Positions 5,720 to 6,364 of a stretch of 6,364 bases of DNA are shown in pieces. The position numbers and the translations under genes were made by a program. The DNA lies in the NCBI GenBank assembly GCA_039029455.1, contig JBCCGE010000141.1:1-6364 (forward strand), in the 5' to 3' direction. The notes beneath the pieces are model-generated. The model saw nothing but the letters and a program-made list of their open reading frames with translations, was not told the origin of the DNA and searched no databases. The DNA is from JBCCGE01 sp039029455 (GTDB taxonomy: Bacteria; Pseudomonadota; Gammaproteobacteria; Arenicellales; Poriferihabitantaceae). Position 1 is the stretch's first letter. Each line of letters starts with the position of its first letter.

Positions 5720-6226
5720 ATGACAACTCTGCCATCAGTTTCTGAATTGCTCAGCGAGCTGGCCTCACAAATCAACGGCTCAGATCTGGTCGATCCGGTG
5801 TTTGTCGGCATCCACACGGGTGGTGTATGGGTCGCCCAGGCGCTTATGCCGATGTGTGAAGTTGATGCCCCACTGGGCACATTGGATATCTCTTTTTACC
5901 GTGACGATTTTAGTCGTGTCGGGCTCAACCCGAAGGTAAGGTCCTCGCAATTGCCGATCGATATTGAAGACCGCGAGCTGGTGCTGGTTGACGATGTGCT
6001 TCACACCGGAAGAACGGTCAGAGCAGCCCTAAACGAAATATTCTCATTCGGACGCCCGTCGAGAGTCACACTGGCTGTTCTGGTTGAAAGACCGGGGCGG
6101 GAACTGCCTGTAACGGCGAATTTTTCTGCGCTCTCTCTGCCTATTGGTGCCGACGAGCACATTGTATTGAGTAAACAAAAAGACAGCCTGTCCCTTGCTG
6201 TGGTTAACGCAAAGATCAAATCATAG
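5720..6226 (+). CDS. pyrR: PyrR, pyrimidine operon regulator / uracil phosphoribosyltransferase family
   Basis: Phosphoribosyltransferase-fold protein that senses UMP/UTP and PRPP and regulates pyrimidine synthesis genes in many bacteria. The 168 residues contain VFVGIHTGGVWVAQAL (27-42), LGTLDISFYRDDFS (52-65) and the PRPP-binding loop LVLVDDVLHTGRTVRAALNE (87-106), followed by GRPSRVTLAVLVER and RELPV. These resemble the Pseudomonas branch of PyrR more than the Bacillus one. ATG 5720 lies 3 bases after the ruvX stop and the TAG abuts the pyrB ATG, so it is mid-operon. There is no room for an anti-terminator/terminator leader directly before it or before pyrB, so Bacillus-type attenuation at these points is unlikely. 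Whether this copy has UPRTase activity cannot be told from sequence alone. Confidence 0.93.
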   Translation: MTTLPSVSELLSELASQINGSDLVDPVFVGIHTGGVWVAQALMPMCEVDAPLGTLDISFYRDDFSRVGLNPKVRSSQLPIDIEDRELVLVDDVLHTGRTVRAALNEIFSFGRPSRVTLAVLVERPGRELPVTANFSALSLPIGADEHIVLSKQKDSLSLAVVNAKIKS

Positions 6227-6364
6227 ATGGGACATCAAAACGACATTCAGTTTGATTCGAACGGTGCGCTCCAGCATTTTCTGACGATTGACGGGATACC
6301 GAAAAGCATTCTCACCCAAATTCTTGATACCGCCGAATCGTTTATCAGCTTTGGTCAACGAGAA
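6227..6364 (+). CDS. pyrB: PyrB, aspartate carbamoyltransferase catalytic subunit (N-terminal 46 codons, cut by window edge)
   Basis: Would catalyse carbamoyl phosphate + aspartate to carbamoyl aspartate, the first committed step of pyrimidine synthesis. Only 46 codons are visible, with no stop. The segment ALQHFLTIDGIPKSILTQIL (14-33) followed by DTAESF (34-39) matches the N-terminus of Pseudomonas-type ATCase ([25 protein letters not shown], recalled), which carries a short leader ahead of the first helix. The ATG immediately follows the pyrR TAG with no intervening base, so translation is probably coupled. The carbamoyl-phosphate-binding motif lies beyond the window. In pseudomonads a pyrC-like gene follows and forms a complex with PyrB; that cannot be checked here. 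Confidence 0.9.
   Translation, partial: MGHQNDIQFDSNGALQHFLTIDGIPKSILTQILDTAESFISFGQRE

Overview
The window looks like conserved chromosomal DNA of a gammaproteobacterium. Its gene order matches the twitching-motility (Pil-Chp) locus and the divergent tonB3-yqgE-yqgF-pyrR-pyrB locus of Pseudomonas aeruginosa, as I recall them. The proteins resemble that branch closely in PilG, PilH, PyrR and the PyrB N-terminus. They are divergent enough in PilI, PilJ and TonB that this is probably not Pseudomonas itself. Base composition is mixed, with no obvious mobile element, tRNA, rRNA or CRISPR array.

Layout: the minus-strand half (1-3575) reads pilG, pilH, pilI, pilJ from right to left, with pilJ running off the left edge. 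A non-coding divergent region (3576-3860) holds candidate promoters and palindromes. The plus-strand half (3861-6364) is a tight five-gene series: a TonB-like protein, yqgE, ruvX (yqgF), pyrR and the first 46 codons of pyrB. The gaps between these genes are 10, 16, 3 and 0 bases.

Function: PilJ is the membrane methyl-accepting receptor and PilI the CheW-type adaptor. They would feed a ChpA-type histidine kinase, which is not in the window, and that kinase phosphorylates the response regulators PilG and PilH controlling type IV pilus extension and retraction and cAMP. The TonB-like protein may energise an outer-membrane process; in P. aeruginosa the gene at this position (tonB3) is linked to twitching motility. 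YqgE is a conserved protein of unknown function, RuvX is a Holliday-junction-resolvase-fold nuclease involved in rRNA processing, and PyrR and PyrB belong to pyrimidine synthesis.

I see no clearly new multi-gene system. The points most worth a second look are: a very acidic, roughly 80-residue cytoplasmic extension at the front of PilJ; a 214-base pilI-pilJ gap with two perfect odd palindromes and a TATAAT box; the absence of gshB from its usual place; a T-centred quasi-palindrome upstream of tonB; and three TTG start codons.
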